Of a stretch of DNA of 64,000 nucleotides, positions 46,229 to 56,257 are shown one piece after another. The notes under the pieces are model-generated. The model searched no databases, was not told the origin of the DNA, and saw only the letters and a list, made by a program, of their open reading frames with translations. The number at the start of each line of letters is the position of its first letter. The stretch's first letter is position 1. Position numbers and translations under genes: made by a program. Source of the DNA: Gerris lacustris (lineage: Eukaryota; Arthropoda; Insecta; Hemiptera; Gerridae); NCBI GenBank assembly GCA_951217055.1, contig OX578283.1:63456228-63520227 (forward strand). The letters are read 5' to 3'.

Positions 46229-47545
46229 ATGCAAGAAAACAGTGGCGGAGTAGAAACACATCGGGACGTACAAGTGATACCAAGTGAAAAATTACAACCA
46301 CCGCTACCAAATGAAGAATGCTGCTTGTTCAAGAACACTGACATCGGTCCATACCATGTAATTATTGAAAACAAAAATTTAATCCCAGGAAAAAAAGGCT
46401 TGTCACGCTTACACCCAATGACGATGGGTAAGTTAATACAAGGCAAACTTGGATATATTTCAAAGGATATAAATAAAATTACAAAAATAGGAATCGATAA
46501 ATTAAAAATAACATTCAATACATACAATACTGCAAATAAATTATTAAATAACATAGAACTAAACAAAGAATATAAAATTTATATACCAAGATCAATATTA
46601 TTTAAAAAAGGTGTTTTACGTGGAATAGAACATTCTCTTACAGAAAACGAAATTTTACAAAATATGGAATTTCATAATATGCCAAACATTAAATTAACTC
46701 ATGTTAAACGAATAAATCGAAAAATTTTTGAAAATAACGAACCAAAATATCTGCCCACTCAATCCGTCATAATTACAATCCGAGGCCAAATTTTACCGAC
46801 TCACGCTTACTTACACTTTGTACGATGTCCTATCGAAACATTTATACCGCGAGTAATTCAATGTAGAAAGTGCTTACGATACGGACATAACGAAAATAAT
46901 TGTAAAGGATCAGCCCGCTGTGAAACATGCGGGTTAAACCCTAACACACACGGTCTTAATGAACACAATATAATCAAATCATGCCCAATTAAAGAAAACC
47001 CAATATGTCTTTATTGTAAACAAGGGCATAAAACAACTAATATAAACCAATGTCCTGAATTCAAATCTCAACAATCAATAAAAGAAATTATGGTCAAAAA
47101 TAATATATCTTACGGTGAAGCAAAATCAAAAATAACTAATACTAACACCTATTCAACAACGGTGCAACAAACGGTATCACAACCTATTCCTACATCTAAT
47201 AAAACTGAATCTCGCAAATTTCAAAATCAAACAGTAATATCAACCCCTTCAGTAGCACCAAAGCGACAACGATTAAATCATGTTCAACCAAATAAAGAAT
47301 TCTATTTTCAAAAACTAATCACTCCAAAACAAACACCTGGGGGACTGATACAGTCTAACCCTCATAAACCGACACAACAAACCCCAAACAATAATGAAAC
47401 ATTACATCATGATCTAGATAAAAATCTCATCAACCTTATCACAGAAATAACTAAAATAATAATAAAAGAACTAAACGCGGAAAAAAATATTCAAATCGAC
47501 GATACAGTCATAAAAAATATACTTTCAAAAATAAATTTCCCATAA
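46229..47545 (+). CDS. LINE ORF1: gag-like nucleic-acid-binding protein with CCHC zinc knuckles
   Basis: This is a 438-residue open frame. The ATG at 46229 is the first in frame and follows an A-rich leader. The N-terminal half (to about residue 205) is a gag-type region without clear motif. Then come CRKCLRYGHNENNC (CX2CX4HX4C, from residue 212), an intermediate CETCG segment and CLYCKQGHKTTNINQC (a CX2CX3HX7C variant). This knuckle cluster is typical of Jockey/I-type gag proteins, which coat the element RNA and guide it to the nucleus. The C-terminal third is Gln/Asn/Thr/Pro-rich and probably disordered. The stop codon TAA at 47543-47545 is followed by one base and the ATG of ORF2, an arrangement suited to termination-reinitiation. 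No premature stops are present. Confidence 0.9.
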   Translation: MQENSGGVETHRDVQVIPSEKLQPPLPNEECCLFKNTDIGPYHVIIENKNLIPGKKGLSRLHPMTMGKLIQGKLGYISKDINKITKIGIDKLKITFNTYNTANKLLNNIELNKEYKIYIPRSILFKKGVLRGIEHSLTENEILQNMEFHNMPNIKLTHVKRINRKIFENNEPKYLPTQSVIITIRGQILPTHAYLHFVRCPIETFIPRVIQCRKCLRYGHNENNCKGSARCETCGLNPNTHGLNEHNIIKSCPIKENPICLYCKQGHKTTNINQCPEFKSQQSIKEIMVKNNISYGEAKSKITNTNTYSTTVQQTVSQPIPTSNKTESRKFQNQTVISTPSVAPKRQRLNHVQPNKEFYFQKLITPKQTPGGLIQSNPHKPTQQTPNNNETLHHDLDKNLINLITEITKIIIKELNAEKNIQIDDTVIKNILSKINFP

Positions 47546-47546
47546 T

Positions 47547-50500
47547 ATGGATCAACTTCGTGACATTCCAAAACCAGACTATAGTGTACTGAGTGCTCGT
47601 GAGTTTAACTTACGAACATTTAAAATATTACAATGGAATATAAGATCAATAAATAATAAAAAAGATGAACTCGAACACCTCTTATATTCATCTAAAATTG
47701 ACATAGCCTGCCTCTCTGAGACTTGGTTTAAACATGAAACAAATATTACATTTAAAGGTTATAATATAATAAGATTAGACAGGCAAGATGACAGAAGAGG
47801 TGGGGGAGTCGCAATAATAATTAAATCCAACATACACTACACAATACTTAACAACCTTCCAAAGATAGGAACGGATCATATTGGCATTCAAATAAAATAT
47901 AAGAACACAAAATTAAATATTATATCAATATATAACCCTCCAATGACTCAAATTCTCTCTAACAAATGGCATGATCTAATAAAAGCAATTAAACCAACAT
48001 ACCTTCTAATAGGAGATTTTAATAGTCATCACGAAGCCTGGGGTAGTAGTAATACTGATTCCAAAGGTCAAAATTTATTAAAAGCAATTGATCAAAATAA
48101 TGCAATAATCTTAAATAAAAATATACCAACCCTTATTCCTAAAATAAACCAAAAAACACAATCTGTAATAGACCTTGCAATAGCTTCTAATAACATTGCA
48201 ACTGACTTTGAATGGAAAATTTTAAAAGATCCACATAGTTCGAACCACTATCCGATAATATTAGAAACAAATTCCTCCCACATAGAAAAAATATATCGAT
48301 ACCCAACAAGACGTTGGAATGTTGATAAAGCAGATTGGACAAAATATGAGGATAATATGGAAATACTAACACAAAACAGACTAATAAAACATACACTACT
48401 AACATACAATGACTTTATAAATGATATAAACACAGCATCTAAAGATTCAATTCCGGAAATAAAAAAAAGAAAAATTACTTCAACTCCTTATCCCAACCTT
48501 ATTCATTGGTGGGATACAACCTGCGAACAATCAAAATATGAAAGATACAACGCTTATCAAAACTTTAACGCCAATCCAAATTTAACAAATTTTATTAATT
48601 TCAAACGTAAACACACAAAATTTAGACGATTAATTAAACTTAAAAAAAGAAATAGTTGGAAACAATATTGTGATAACCTAAACTTTTCAAAAAATACACC
48701 ATCCAGTGTTTGGAAATCGTTTAAAAAATTAAATAAAAATCCATCAAATGAAATACAAACAAATCCAGGAACCTGGCTAGAGGAATTTATGGATAAATTA
48801 GCCCCCCCATCAGTAACAAATATAATCCCAAAATCTTTAAATAGTAACAACACTCATGTACTAACCAAACCTTTTACATTTTCCGAATTTAAAACGGCTA
48901 TTAAACACAGCAATACTTCCCCTGGACACGATAATATTCACTATGACATGATACACCACCTACCCCCAATTTCAAAAAACACACTTTTAGAAATATTTAA
49001 TAACATTTGGGAAACACAAAAAATTCCTGAATCATGGCAAACATTGATAATAATCCCCATTAAAAAACCAGGAAAAACAGCCGATTTAGCCTCAAATTAT
49101 CGTCCAATTTCATTATCATCATGTATGTTAAAAACTTTTGAAAGATTAATTAAAAATAGATTGGAATGGTGGATAGAGTCGAATGAAAAACTTGCAAAAT
49201 CGCAAAAAGGATTTAGAAAAAATAAATCAGTTTTAGAAAGCCAAAGTCAGCTTGTAACAGACATACACAGCGCATTCACACAAAAAAAGTCAGTATTAAC
49301 ACTACTTCTAGACATTACACAAGCTTATGACAATGTTGACCTTAATATATTACATCATAAATTAATACAAATGAACATACCACAACAAACTGCAAATTTT
49401 ATTATAAAATTAATAACTAATAGAACACTACTTTTTCGAGTCAACGGAGAAATAGTAGGAAGTAGAATAACTAGAAAAGGTATCCCACAGGGGGCTATTT
49501 TAAGCCCCCTATTATACATAATTCACACTTCAGACCTTGAAATAACAATACCCCATCCTGTAAAAATACTCCAGTTTGCCGATGATGTATTAATATACTC
49601 AATCAGTAAAAAAATTGATGACATGGTAAATGATCTTAGTCAAGCATTACAAGCAATTCAAAACTGGACTAGAATTACTGGACTAGAACTATCCCATGAA
49701 AAATCAGAATGTTGTGTTTTCACAAGAAGAAATAATCCCCATCTAGAAAATTATATCAATTTTGGAAATATACAAATAAAACGAAAAACAGTAATCAGAT
49801 TTCTTGGTCTCTTCCTCGATCAAAAACTTACATGGAAAGAACACATCAAGAATATTTCCTTAAAATGTGAAAAATACCTGAACATAATGAAAATGACCTG
49901 CAACAAATCATGGGGAAGTGATCCAAAAACCATGATTACATTTTATAGGGCAACAATAAGATCATGCTTAGACTTTGCATCACCTTTCTACGGTAACGCA
50001 AAACAATACTTACTTACAAAACTCGACCGCATTCAATACAGGGCCTTACGATTATCTATGGGATATTTAAAATCAACACCAATAATCATTATATTAACTG
50101 AATGCTGCGAACAACCACTTAACCTTCGCCGACAACATTTAGCTAACAAACTACTATTAAAATTATACACTCAATGCTCTACCATATACAAATCTATATC
50201 AGAACTATCTAACAAAATAAACAGAGTACACAGATACTGGCGATATAAACCTACACCCTTACTAAACAATAGCTACAATAATCTATTACCTTACTTAAAT
50301 CAAAGTATATACCAACACGAATTATTACCAATTCATCAAATTAATTATGAAAACCTATATCAAAAACCAAATATATATATACCCAAATTTACTTATCCTT
50401 ACAATAACATTACATTCGAAGATCAACTAAATAAATTACATCCACACAACACTTACACTATATTTACAGACGGATCAAAACAACAAAATTTAACAGGATA

Positions 50501-51317
50501 TTCTTATTATGACCCCCAATTAAAACAAGGCATCGGCTACTCATGCCCTCAACATACTAGTATATATACATTAGAAAGTTTAGCAATTTTACATGCACTA
50601 GAATACATTAACACATTACAAAATAACTATAACAAATACACGATGGCATGTGACAACCAGGGCGTTCTTAAAAAACTTGACAACATTTCATACACTACAC
50701 ACTTGGATCACATCTTCATGAATATTTTAAACAATATAGCAGAAATAAGAAGAAACAATAAAGAAATAGACTTTATATGGGTCAAATCACATCAAGGAAT
50801 TGAAGGAAACGAGGAAGCAGACAAACTTGCCAAAACCCCTACACAACAATCTGAAAAACAAATACCAACAAGAGACCTCATAACACTATCCAAAAAGAAT
50901 ATGTTTGAAAAATTTAATATAAAACTACAAGAAGAACCAGAAGAAGCAAAAAATTTCAAATTAATAGTCAAAAAAATTCCACTTAAACCATGGTTTTGGA
51001 AAACAAAACTACCACGTACAGATATAATAAAAATTAATAGATTAAGAAGTTACCATGCACGATGCATTCAGTACAACTATATAATAGGACTAAGTGATTC
51101 ACCAATATGTTATACTTGTCCTGAAAAAGAAGAAAATGTAGCTCACATCCTATTGGAATGTCCGAAATATAAATCAGAAAGAAATAAATTATACCAAGAA
51201 ATTAAAATACAAGAAATTCAAGACAAAAATGAAAAAATCAAAACCATCCTATTCTCAAATTTAAAAAATATTAAACTTACACTAAAATTCGTAAAAGAAA
51301 TAAATTACTCCCCTTAG
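47547..51317 (+). CDS. LINE ORF2: endonuclease, reverse transcriptase and RNase H polyprotein
   Basis: This is a 1256-residue intact frame. Residues about 25-240 are an APE-type endonuclease: QWNIRS (N31), SETW (E58), GDFNSHH (D157, N159), IDLAIAS (D209) and SSNHYPI (H234). Position 233 is Asn where most APE nucleases have Asp (SDH). The reverse transcriptase occupies about 440-760, with LLLDITQAYDNV (D589), GIPQGAILSPLLY (G645) and FADD (D679, D680). RNase H follows at about 970-1100 with FTDGS (D975), E1010, CDNQG (D1036), SHQGIEGNEEAD and D1092, so the DEDD set is complete. A terminal zinc motif CYTCPEKEENVAHILLECP completes the protein. It nicks chromosomal DNA and copies its own RNA at the break. 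The start is fixed by the one-base gap after ORF1. Confidence 0.93.
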   Translation: MDQLRDIPKPDYSVLSAREFNLRTFKILQWNIRSINNKKDELEHLLYSSKIDIACLSETWFKHETNITFKGYNIIRLDRQDDRRGGGVAIIIKSNIHYTILNNLPKIGTDHIGIQIKYKNTKLNIISIYNPPMTQILSNKWHDLIKAIKPTYLLIGDFNSHHEAWGSSNTDSKGQNLLKAIDQNNAIILNKNIPTLIPKINQKTQSVIDLAIASNNIATDFEWKILKDPHSSNHYPIILETNSSHIEKIYRYPTRRWNVDKADWTKYEDNMEILTQNRLIKHTLLTYNDFINDINTASKDSIPEIKKRKITSTPYPNLIHWWDTTCEQSKYERYNAYQNFNANPNLTNFINFKRKHTKFRRLIKLKKRNSWKQYCDNLNFSKNTPSSVWKSFKKLNKNPSNEIQTNPGTWLEEFMDKLAPPSVTNIIPKSLNSNNTHVLTKPFTFSEFKTAIKHSNTSPGHDNIHYDMIHHLPPISKNTLLEIFNNIWETQKIPESWQTLIIIPIKKPGKTADLASNYRPISLSSCMLKTFERLIKNRLEWWIESNEKLAKSQKGFRKNKSVLESQSQLVTDIHSAFTQKKSVLTLLLDITQAYDNVDLNILHHKLIQMNIPQQTANFIIKLITNRTLLFRVNGEIVGSRITRKGIPQGAILSPLLYIIHTSDLEITIPHPVKILQFADDVLIYSISKKIDDMVNDLSQALQAIQNWTRITGLELSHEKSECCVFTRRNNPHLENYINFGNIQIKRKTVIRFLGLFLDQKLTWKEHIKNISLKCEKYLNIMKMTCNKSWGSDPKTMITFYRATIRSCLDFASPFYGNAKQYLLTKLDRIQYRALRLSMGYLKSTPIIIILTECCEQPLNLRRQHLANKLLLKLYTQCSTIYKSISELSNKINRVHRYWRYKPTPLLNNSYNNLLPYLNQSIYQHELLPIHQINYENLYQKPNIYIPKFTYPYNNITFEDQLNKLHPHNTYTIFTDGSKQQNLTGYSYYDPQLKQGIGYSCPQHTSIYTLESLAILHALEYINTLQNNYNKYTMACDNQGVLKKLDNISYTTHLDHIFMNILNNIAEIRRNNKEIDFIWVKSHQGIEGNEEADKLAKTPTQQSEKQIPTRDLITLSKKNMFEKFNIKLQEEPEEAKNFKLIVKKIPLKPWFWKTKLPRTDIIKINRLRSYHARCIQYNYIIGLSDSPICYTCPEKEENVAHILLECPKYKSERNKLYQEIKIQEIQDKNEKIKTILFSNLKNIKLTLKFVKEINYSP

Positions 51318-51773
51318 CCTAAAATTGAAAAAATCTGGAGTCCACTCACCAACAGAAATCCACAAACGAAATAAAATTTAAAAAATAAATAAAAATTACT
51401 TAGGGAAAACATAGGAAGAATTTTGGAAGGACTCGGGTCCACCCAACCTAATTGAGGTTTTCTGTGGTTTCCCTCAATTTACTAGGCAAATGCCAGGTTG
51501 GTCCACTCTTAAGTCAGTCCACAGACTGCCTATGATACCCGTTTAAATACCTGCAAACAACCCTAACAAAAATCCATTCAAAAACTTCCGTTTAGAAAAA
51601 TAAAAAAATATAAATATATACTCCGAAATTATCCATTATACCCTTCCCCAAATTTGATTAAAAAGCTCCAATCCCTTACAAAATATCAAAATTATAAAAA
51701 GGCACAAAATAACCCCTCTCAAAATAACATTATGGCTCCGGTAAACACAAATATTTTTTTTGTTACTTATGCC

Positions 51774-51800
51774 AATAAAGAATTTGTTTAAAAAAAAAAA
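51774..51800 (+). terminator. Polyadenylation signal and 3' A-run of the LINE
   Basis: aataaa at 51774-51779 is followed by 11 A residues at 51790-51800, immediately before the right target duplication. Confidence 0.75.
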
Positions 51801-51809
51801 AACTAGTTA
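51801..51809. repeat. Right target-site duplication of the full-length LINE
   Basis: aactagtta is identical to 46083-46091. Confidence 0.8.
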
Positions 51810-52250
51810 GTTCTTGAACGTTCAATCTAAAAGCTTACATTCATGAATAAACAAAGCTATCATTTGTAACTAAGACATGTTTATCTAAAAGACAGTGGTT
51901 GTACTTCAAATGTCATGAATAATTCAGGGTTCTATCTATGCACACAATAGGACAGAAGGACTAAAATCAATATATAGATATAAGCAGTGAGTGACAATGT
52001 ATTAGTTTTATTGAAGTTTATGACAAGTTGCTGTAACATGTTACATGTTAATACATGATAACTTATTCTAACTATTGAACTAGTGACAGACTTCCACTAT
52101 TAATCAATTAAATTAATACAATATCGACCATGCAAGTATTCGTGTACTATACAATGCATTAATGAAACTAATAATTATATTAACTTATTGAATTATCTAA
52201 CAATTTTGAGTTATCAAACTTCTTAATTTGAGTTCAATTACTTGGTTGCC
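51810..52250. other. Stretch with no recognised feature
   Basis: AT-rich flank of the LINE. Confidence 0.5.
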
Positions 52251-52254
52251 CGGT

Positions 52255-52460
52255 GAAATTCACGTCACGAAGGGGTTGAAATCCGACGTTTCGCTTCCAC
52301 TACTGTAAGCATCTTGAGGAGTGTGGTGCATCGTGATGTTGACTCGAAGGACGTGTTTAGGGCGTATTTGTACTGGTTTTCTAGACCGTAGATTGTACCT
52401 GGTTTCTCCGGGCGTTCCTTTACCCGGGGTAATCCTTTGTAGGGATGATGCAATCACGCA
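52255..52460 (-). pseudogene. Penelope-like element C-terminal tail fragment
   Basis: The minus strand encodes IASSLQRITPGKGTPGETRY, then NLRSRKPVQ and a tail ending ETSDFNPFV. This parallels the tail of the fragment at 5590-5820 (IASSIQRNNPTQGTPGKSRY then NLRSRKLV), where it follows a GIY-YIG domain. It is only about 65 codons, and the rest of the element is absent. The frame is open but truncated. Confidence 0.55.
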
Positions 52461-52559
52461 GGTCTTATCTTAATTTGAGCTTACATTTTCTTACAATTAT
52501 TAGAAAAATTTAACTTTATGTAATTGTTTAAGTATAAACTTTCAATCTGTCCCGTTTAA

Positions 52560-53260
52560 TTTTTAACTTAAGCTAGGCATCGCGTGGTTCTATGATTGAA
52601 GCGAGCGTATAGCAATAAATATGAGTTGAATATTGAGATAATAGATAATCATGTCGAGTTTTTAGTTAAAGAGTATGATGGTAGAGCGTAGTAGTAAGGA
52701 AGCCTCCCTGCATTCTTACCATTCCACTAACTACACGTCTCCTTTTCAACCATTATAAAATGTATCACTTCACTACTTAAAAACTTCAGCTTGTATCAAA
52801 TTGAAATTTTACAAATCTGTTTCAATTGTACTTTAGAAGATGTATATGAAGATTTATTAAAATCGTTACGTTAGAACGTAAGATATAGGTAAAAACGTTG
52901 TTTTCTTTACTAAATGTTTAGGTCCACTTTAATAGTTGTAACGATCGTTATGACTTCATAGCGGTGTCGCTATTGGTTTTAATAAAATAATGTTCGTCTT
53001 ATCAAATAGGTGATGATGATGATAGAATCTTTACCCGTCCTGAAATTCACGTTTACGCGAGCGTTACGCGCGAACTCTTGGACGGTTGATGCTGTTCAAC
53101 TAACATAGCCTGAGAATTAGTAAAGAGACATGTATACTAAATTTCAATAAAATCTGTCAACTTTTACTCAAGATATTTCTTTTAAACGTTATTGAAAGTC
53201 AGACAGACATGCTGGATGCATATTTTGTTGAATGTAAGAAGCTCGCTTACGCTTGCTTCA
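52560..53260 (+). repeat. Dispersed repeat R2-type, further copy
   Basis: It shares with 45350-45900 the series gaagcgagcgtatag, ctgcattcttac, aaaacgttgttttct and tagcggtgtcgct, plus the core cgcgagcgttacgcgcgaac. The ends differ from the TIR-bounded copies at 9174-11040. It is non-coding. Confidence 0.7.
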
Positions 53261-53289
53261 AGTACTCTTAAATGCAATGAATTTAAACT

Positions 53290-54335
53290 TTTTTATTAAA
53301 AAATGCCCGACATTTTCTCTCATTCTTTTTGGACAAACATTAAATCGAGAAAAAAAAAATTATGTTTGAATATAAACAATAAAAAGGGTTATTAGAGTTG
53401 CCCTTGTGGTAAACCCTTTGGTTAAAATAGAAAATGGAGAGGTTGGCAGTTAACAATACAGAGTTAGAGAAGCCAGTGAGCAAGGCGTTTGGAATACATT
53501 AGCATTCTAATAGCTTTACTCCTTACTCTGCCCAGAAACTCCTTAGTTCAAATAGATTTACGACTATTTAAACCTTTCTGGAGAGCTTGAAAAGCCGAAG
53601 TCACGCAAAGCAGTCTTATTTCTCTATCAAACTGATGCTTCGCGCTTATAATTCTATTCTCTTATTGTCGTAGCTTATTGTGCTGAGCATTGCACCTTTC
53701 TGTTTTAGTTTCTCTTGTAATTGCAAGCATTCTATTTCCTTTGTGAAACCAAACTGGTCGTATGGCAACTATTTATAAAGATTATCATGTAATTCAATTG
53801 TAAATGAGAAACAAAATTATAAACATATTTTCCTAGAATTACGGTTGAAAACTAACTTTATAAGGAGATGTCTTCAGCTATTATTGAAAACGCAAAGAGA
53901 AAAATGGAACAATAGTTTCATACAAAGAAGTTCCAAGTTGTCTTCTCAACATTATTTTATAACTAATTTTTAACTAGTGATGCGGTGCATAATGAACTCG
54001 CGTAAAATTGTGCTCTTATAAAGACCATATTTGAAGAATGAATTGTTGTAGAAAATAAATTGTTATGGACGGTACGGTTAGACGTTAAATAAAAATGCTG
54101 TGGATGAGTTAAGACGCACGAGATATACTCGTAGATCTTGTTTTAGCTAAAATCACAGCATAATATATTGACTACTATAATTATAATTATTACTATGATT
54201 ATAATTATTCCTATATCCCTTAGAAGTCAATTGCTATCATATTAAATTCTTGCCTGGCTTTAATTGCATTGGATATTACACATGTTGGACATTAATGCAA
54301 TCCTTTAGACCTTTAACATGTTACCACTTTATAAA
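53290..54335. other. Stretch with no recognised feature
   Basis: Nothing is recognised in six frames. Confidence 0.45.
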
Positions 54336-54344
54336 GTAATAATA

Positions 54345-54917
54345 TTTTATCTACGATTGATAAGAAATATAAACATTATATCTTTGTTTAGATGCGTAGA
54401 AAGTGATTATTTACGTACTTGCATTCATTGCGCATGCGCGTCTCATAGAACTGAACAATTCCTCTTCTTTACCACACAGTGTGCGGTAAAGAAGAGGAAT
54501 TCTTCAGCTTTACGCACGATTAGCAAGTTTGTTTACATTTAACAAAACTAATTTGCAGTTCTTTTATTAAAATAACTGTTTATATTGAGTTTTTAGTGAA
54601 AAACAATGAGTGAATCAAGTGACTTTGACGAAAATGTGGAGAATAATACTCCTCCAGAAATAATTAATTCGGCAAAAAATACAAATCAAGAATTAATGCC
54701 ATCTTTATCAAGAGAGAGATACGAACTTGCATACAGCAAGTTTATTTTTTTTCTGTATTTTTTATATAAATCTGACAATCGTAGATAAAGTACGGAACGC
54801 AACTCTTGCCAAGACGGCATTTGCATTGCTTGTGTGGTTATACTACCCTCGCTGTCGCTCGGGTGCAAACTCCACACTCTCATGCGAATTGCTACTTTCC
54901 GCACTCGACGCGTAATG
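54345..54917 (+). mobile_element. Dispersed repeat family R5, copy B (best preserved)
   Basis: The motif ttatctacgattg (54348) has its complement caatcgtagataa at 54776-54788, followed by a GC-richer 3' part shared with copies A and C (gctcgggtgcaaactccaca, cgcactcgacgcgtaatgta). A perfect 17-bp hairpin (54457-54473 with 54485-54501, aattcctcttctttacc) precedes the short ORF at 54606. It is probably a non-autonomous derivative that keeps the start of a recombinase gene. Confidence 0.8.
54606..54788 (+). pseudogene. Truncated N-terminus resembling a Crypton-type tyrosine recombinase
   Basis: This 60-codon ATG frame begins MSESSDFDENVENNTPPEI and contains LMPSLSRERYELAYSKF. The second motif resembles the (L.P..S.ERYE..Y..F) start of the core-binding domain in insect Crypton-like tyrosine recombinases. 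After SKF the frame turns hydrophobic and ends in the repeat's own terminal motif, so it is an internal deletion derivative. Copies A and C have lost the start codon and gained stops. The catalytic R..H..R..Y region is absent. Attribution to Cryptons is tentative. Confidence 0.4.
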
Positions 54918-54966
54918 TACTATTACGTATTTTGAAACTTTCATTTTTTGGGTTCCTTGGGAAATA

Positions 54967-55835
54967 CGAGGACTATTATACATTACTGCGCTTGTCTGTC
55001 TGTCTGTAACGAGGAGTATTATACATTACTGTGCTTGTCTGTCTGTCTGTAACGAGGACCATTATACATTACTGCGCTTGTCTGTCTGTCTGTAACGAGG
55101 ATTATTATACATTACTGTGCTTGTCTGTCTGTCTGTAACGAGGACCATTATACATTACTGCGCTTGTCTGTCTGTAACGAGGACCATTATACATTATACA
55201 TTACTGCGCTTGTCTGTCTGTCTGTAACGAGGAGTATTATACATTACTGTGCTTGTCTGTCTGTCTGTAACGAGGACCATTATACATTACTGCGCTTGTC
55301 TGTCTGTCTGTAACGAGGACCATTATACATTACTGCGCTTGTCTGTCTGTAACGAGGACCATTATACATTACTGAGCTTGTCTGTCTGTCTGTAACGAGG
55401 ACCATTATACATTACTGCGCTTGTCTGTCTGTCTGTAACGAGGACCATTATACGTTACTGCGCTTGTCTGTCTGTATGTAACGAGGACCATTATACATTA
55501 CTGCGCTTGTCTGTCTGTAACGAGGACCATTATACATTACTGCGCTTGTCTGTCTGTAACGAGGACCATTATACATTACTGCGCTTGTCTGTCTGTCTGT
55601 AACGAGGACCATTATACATTACTGCGCTTGTCTGTCTGTCTGTAACGAGGACCATTATACATTACTGCGCTTGTCTGTCTGTCTGTAACGAGGACCATTA
55701 TACATTACTGCGCTTGTCTGTCTGTACCGAGGACCATTATACATTACTACGCTTGTCTGTCTGTAACGAGGGCCATTATACATTACTGCGCTTGTCTGTC
55801 TGTCTGTAACGAGGACTATTATATATTACTGAGCT
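54967..55835. repeat. Tandem array: 21 copies of a 39/43-bp unit
   Basis: The unit reads taacgaggaccattatacat then tactgcgcttg then (tctg)2-3. Units with three tctg are 43 bp and with two are 39 bp, so the array is a minisatellite with a nested microsatellite. Early units alternate gagtatt/gaccatt and gtgctt/gcgctt variants (54991-55260), while later units are nearly uniform. One unit near 55190 carries a 7-bp duplication (tacatta). The final unit is degenerate. Confidence 0.95.
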
Positions 55836-55839
55836 TATC

Positions 55840-56255
55840 GGTCTCTTTGTAAGGCACCTGATGTCCCAAAATGCCCAACACAAAAATTTGAAACTTAGCA
55901 GTTGTGTTAATAATTTAAGGGGTTGTTTTAACAGAAATACGTCATGCGGGGTGTTAAATGAATGAGGAGGATACCCTGAGTACATATATATATTTGGGTT
56001 CGTTTGTGTACCAATTTAACGTTGTGCGTCCTGTGTGTTCTTGAAAATTGCGGTTTTCATGTCCTTAATTTTTTAACAAATCAATTAAACTTTAAAATGG
56101 CAACCAGCTTATTACGGCTGGGTTGATTATGCTGGTTAATGAACCCGTCCTATTTGTTAAATTGCCTACAGATCCTTTGTGTGTGTTAAAAGCACATACT
56201 AGGCCAATTTACTTTTAGTAACTTTCCGTCAACATTTCATTAAATTAAATTCCTT
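55840..56255. other. Stretch with no recognised feature
   Basis: AT-rich sequence between two tandem structures. Confidence 0.45.
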
Positions 56256-56257
56256 TT

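Larger units (their letters stand above)
46092..51800 (+). mobile_element. Full-length non-LTR retrotransposon (I/Jockey superfamily), 5.7 kb
   Basis: The element has a 137-bp 5' leader, two intact ORFs separated by a single nucleotide, a 483-bp 3' region, an aataaa signal at 51774-51779 and an 11-nt A-run. A 9-bp target duplication (aactagtta) brackets it. The sense strand is strongly A-rich, as in many LINEs. Intact frames plus perfect duplication indicate a recent, potentially active insertion. Presence of RNase H in ORF2 together with a CCHC gag points to the I-like side of the superfamily. The clade assignment is inferred. Confidence 0.9.

Noticed and set aside
46222..46566. 114-codon frame antisense to LINE ORF1
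   Set aside because: It is a shadow of the gag frame; no domain, and the sense frame has clear zinc knuckles.
54967..55835. CRISPR array
   Set aside because: The units are contiguous head-to-tail with no unique spacers, contain a (tctg)n microsatellite, and lie in a eukaryotic genome.
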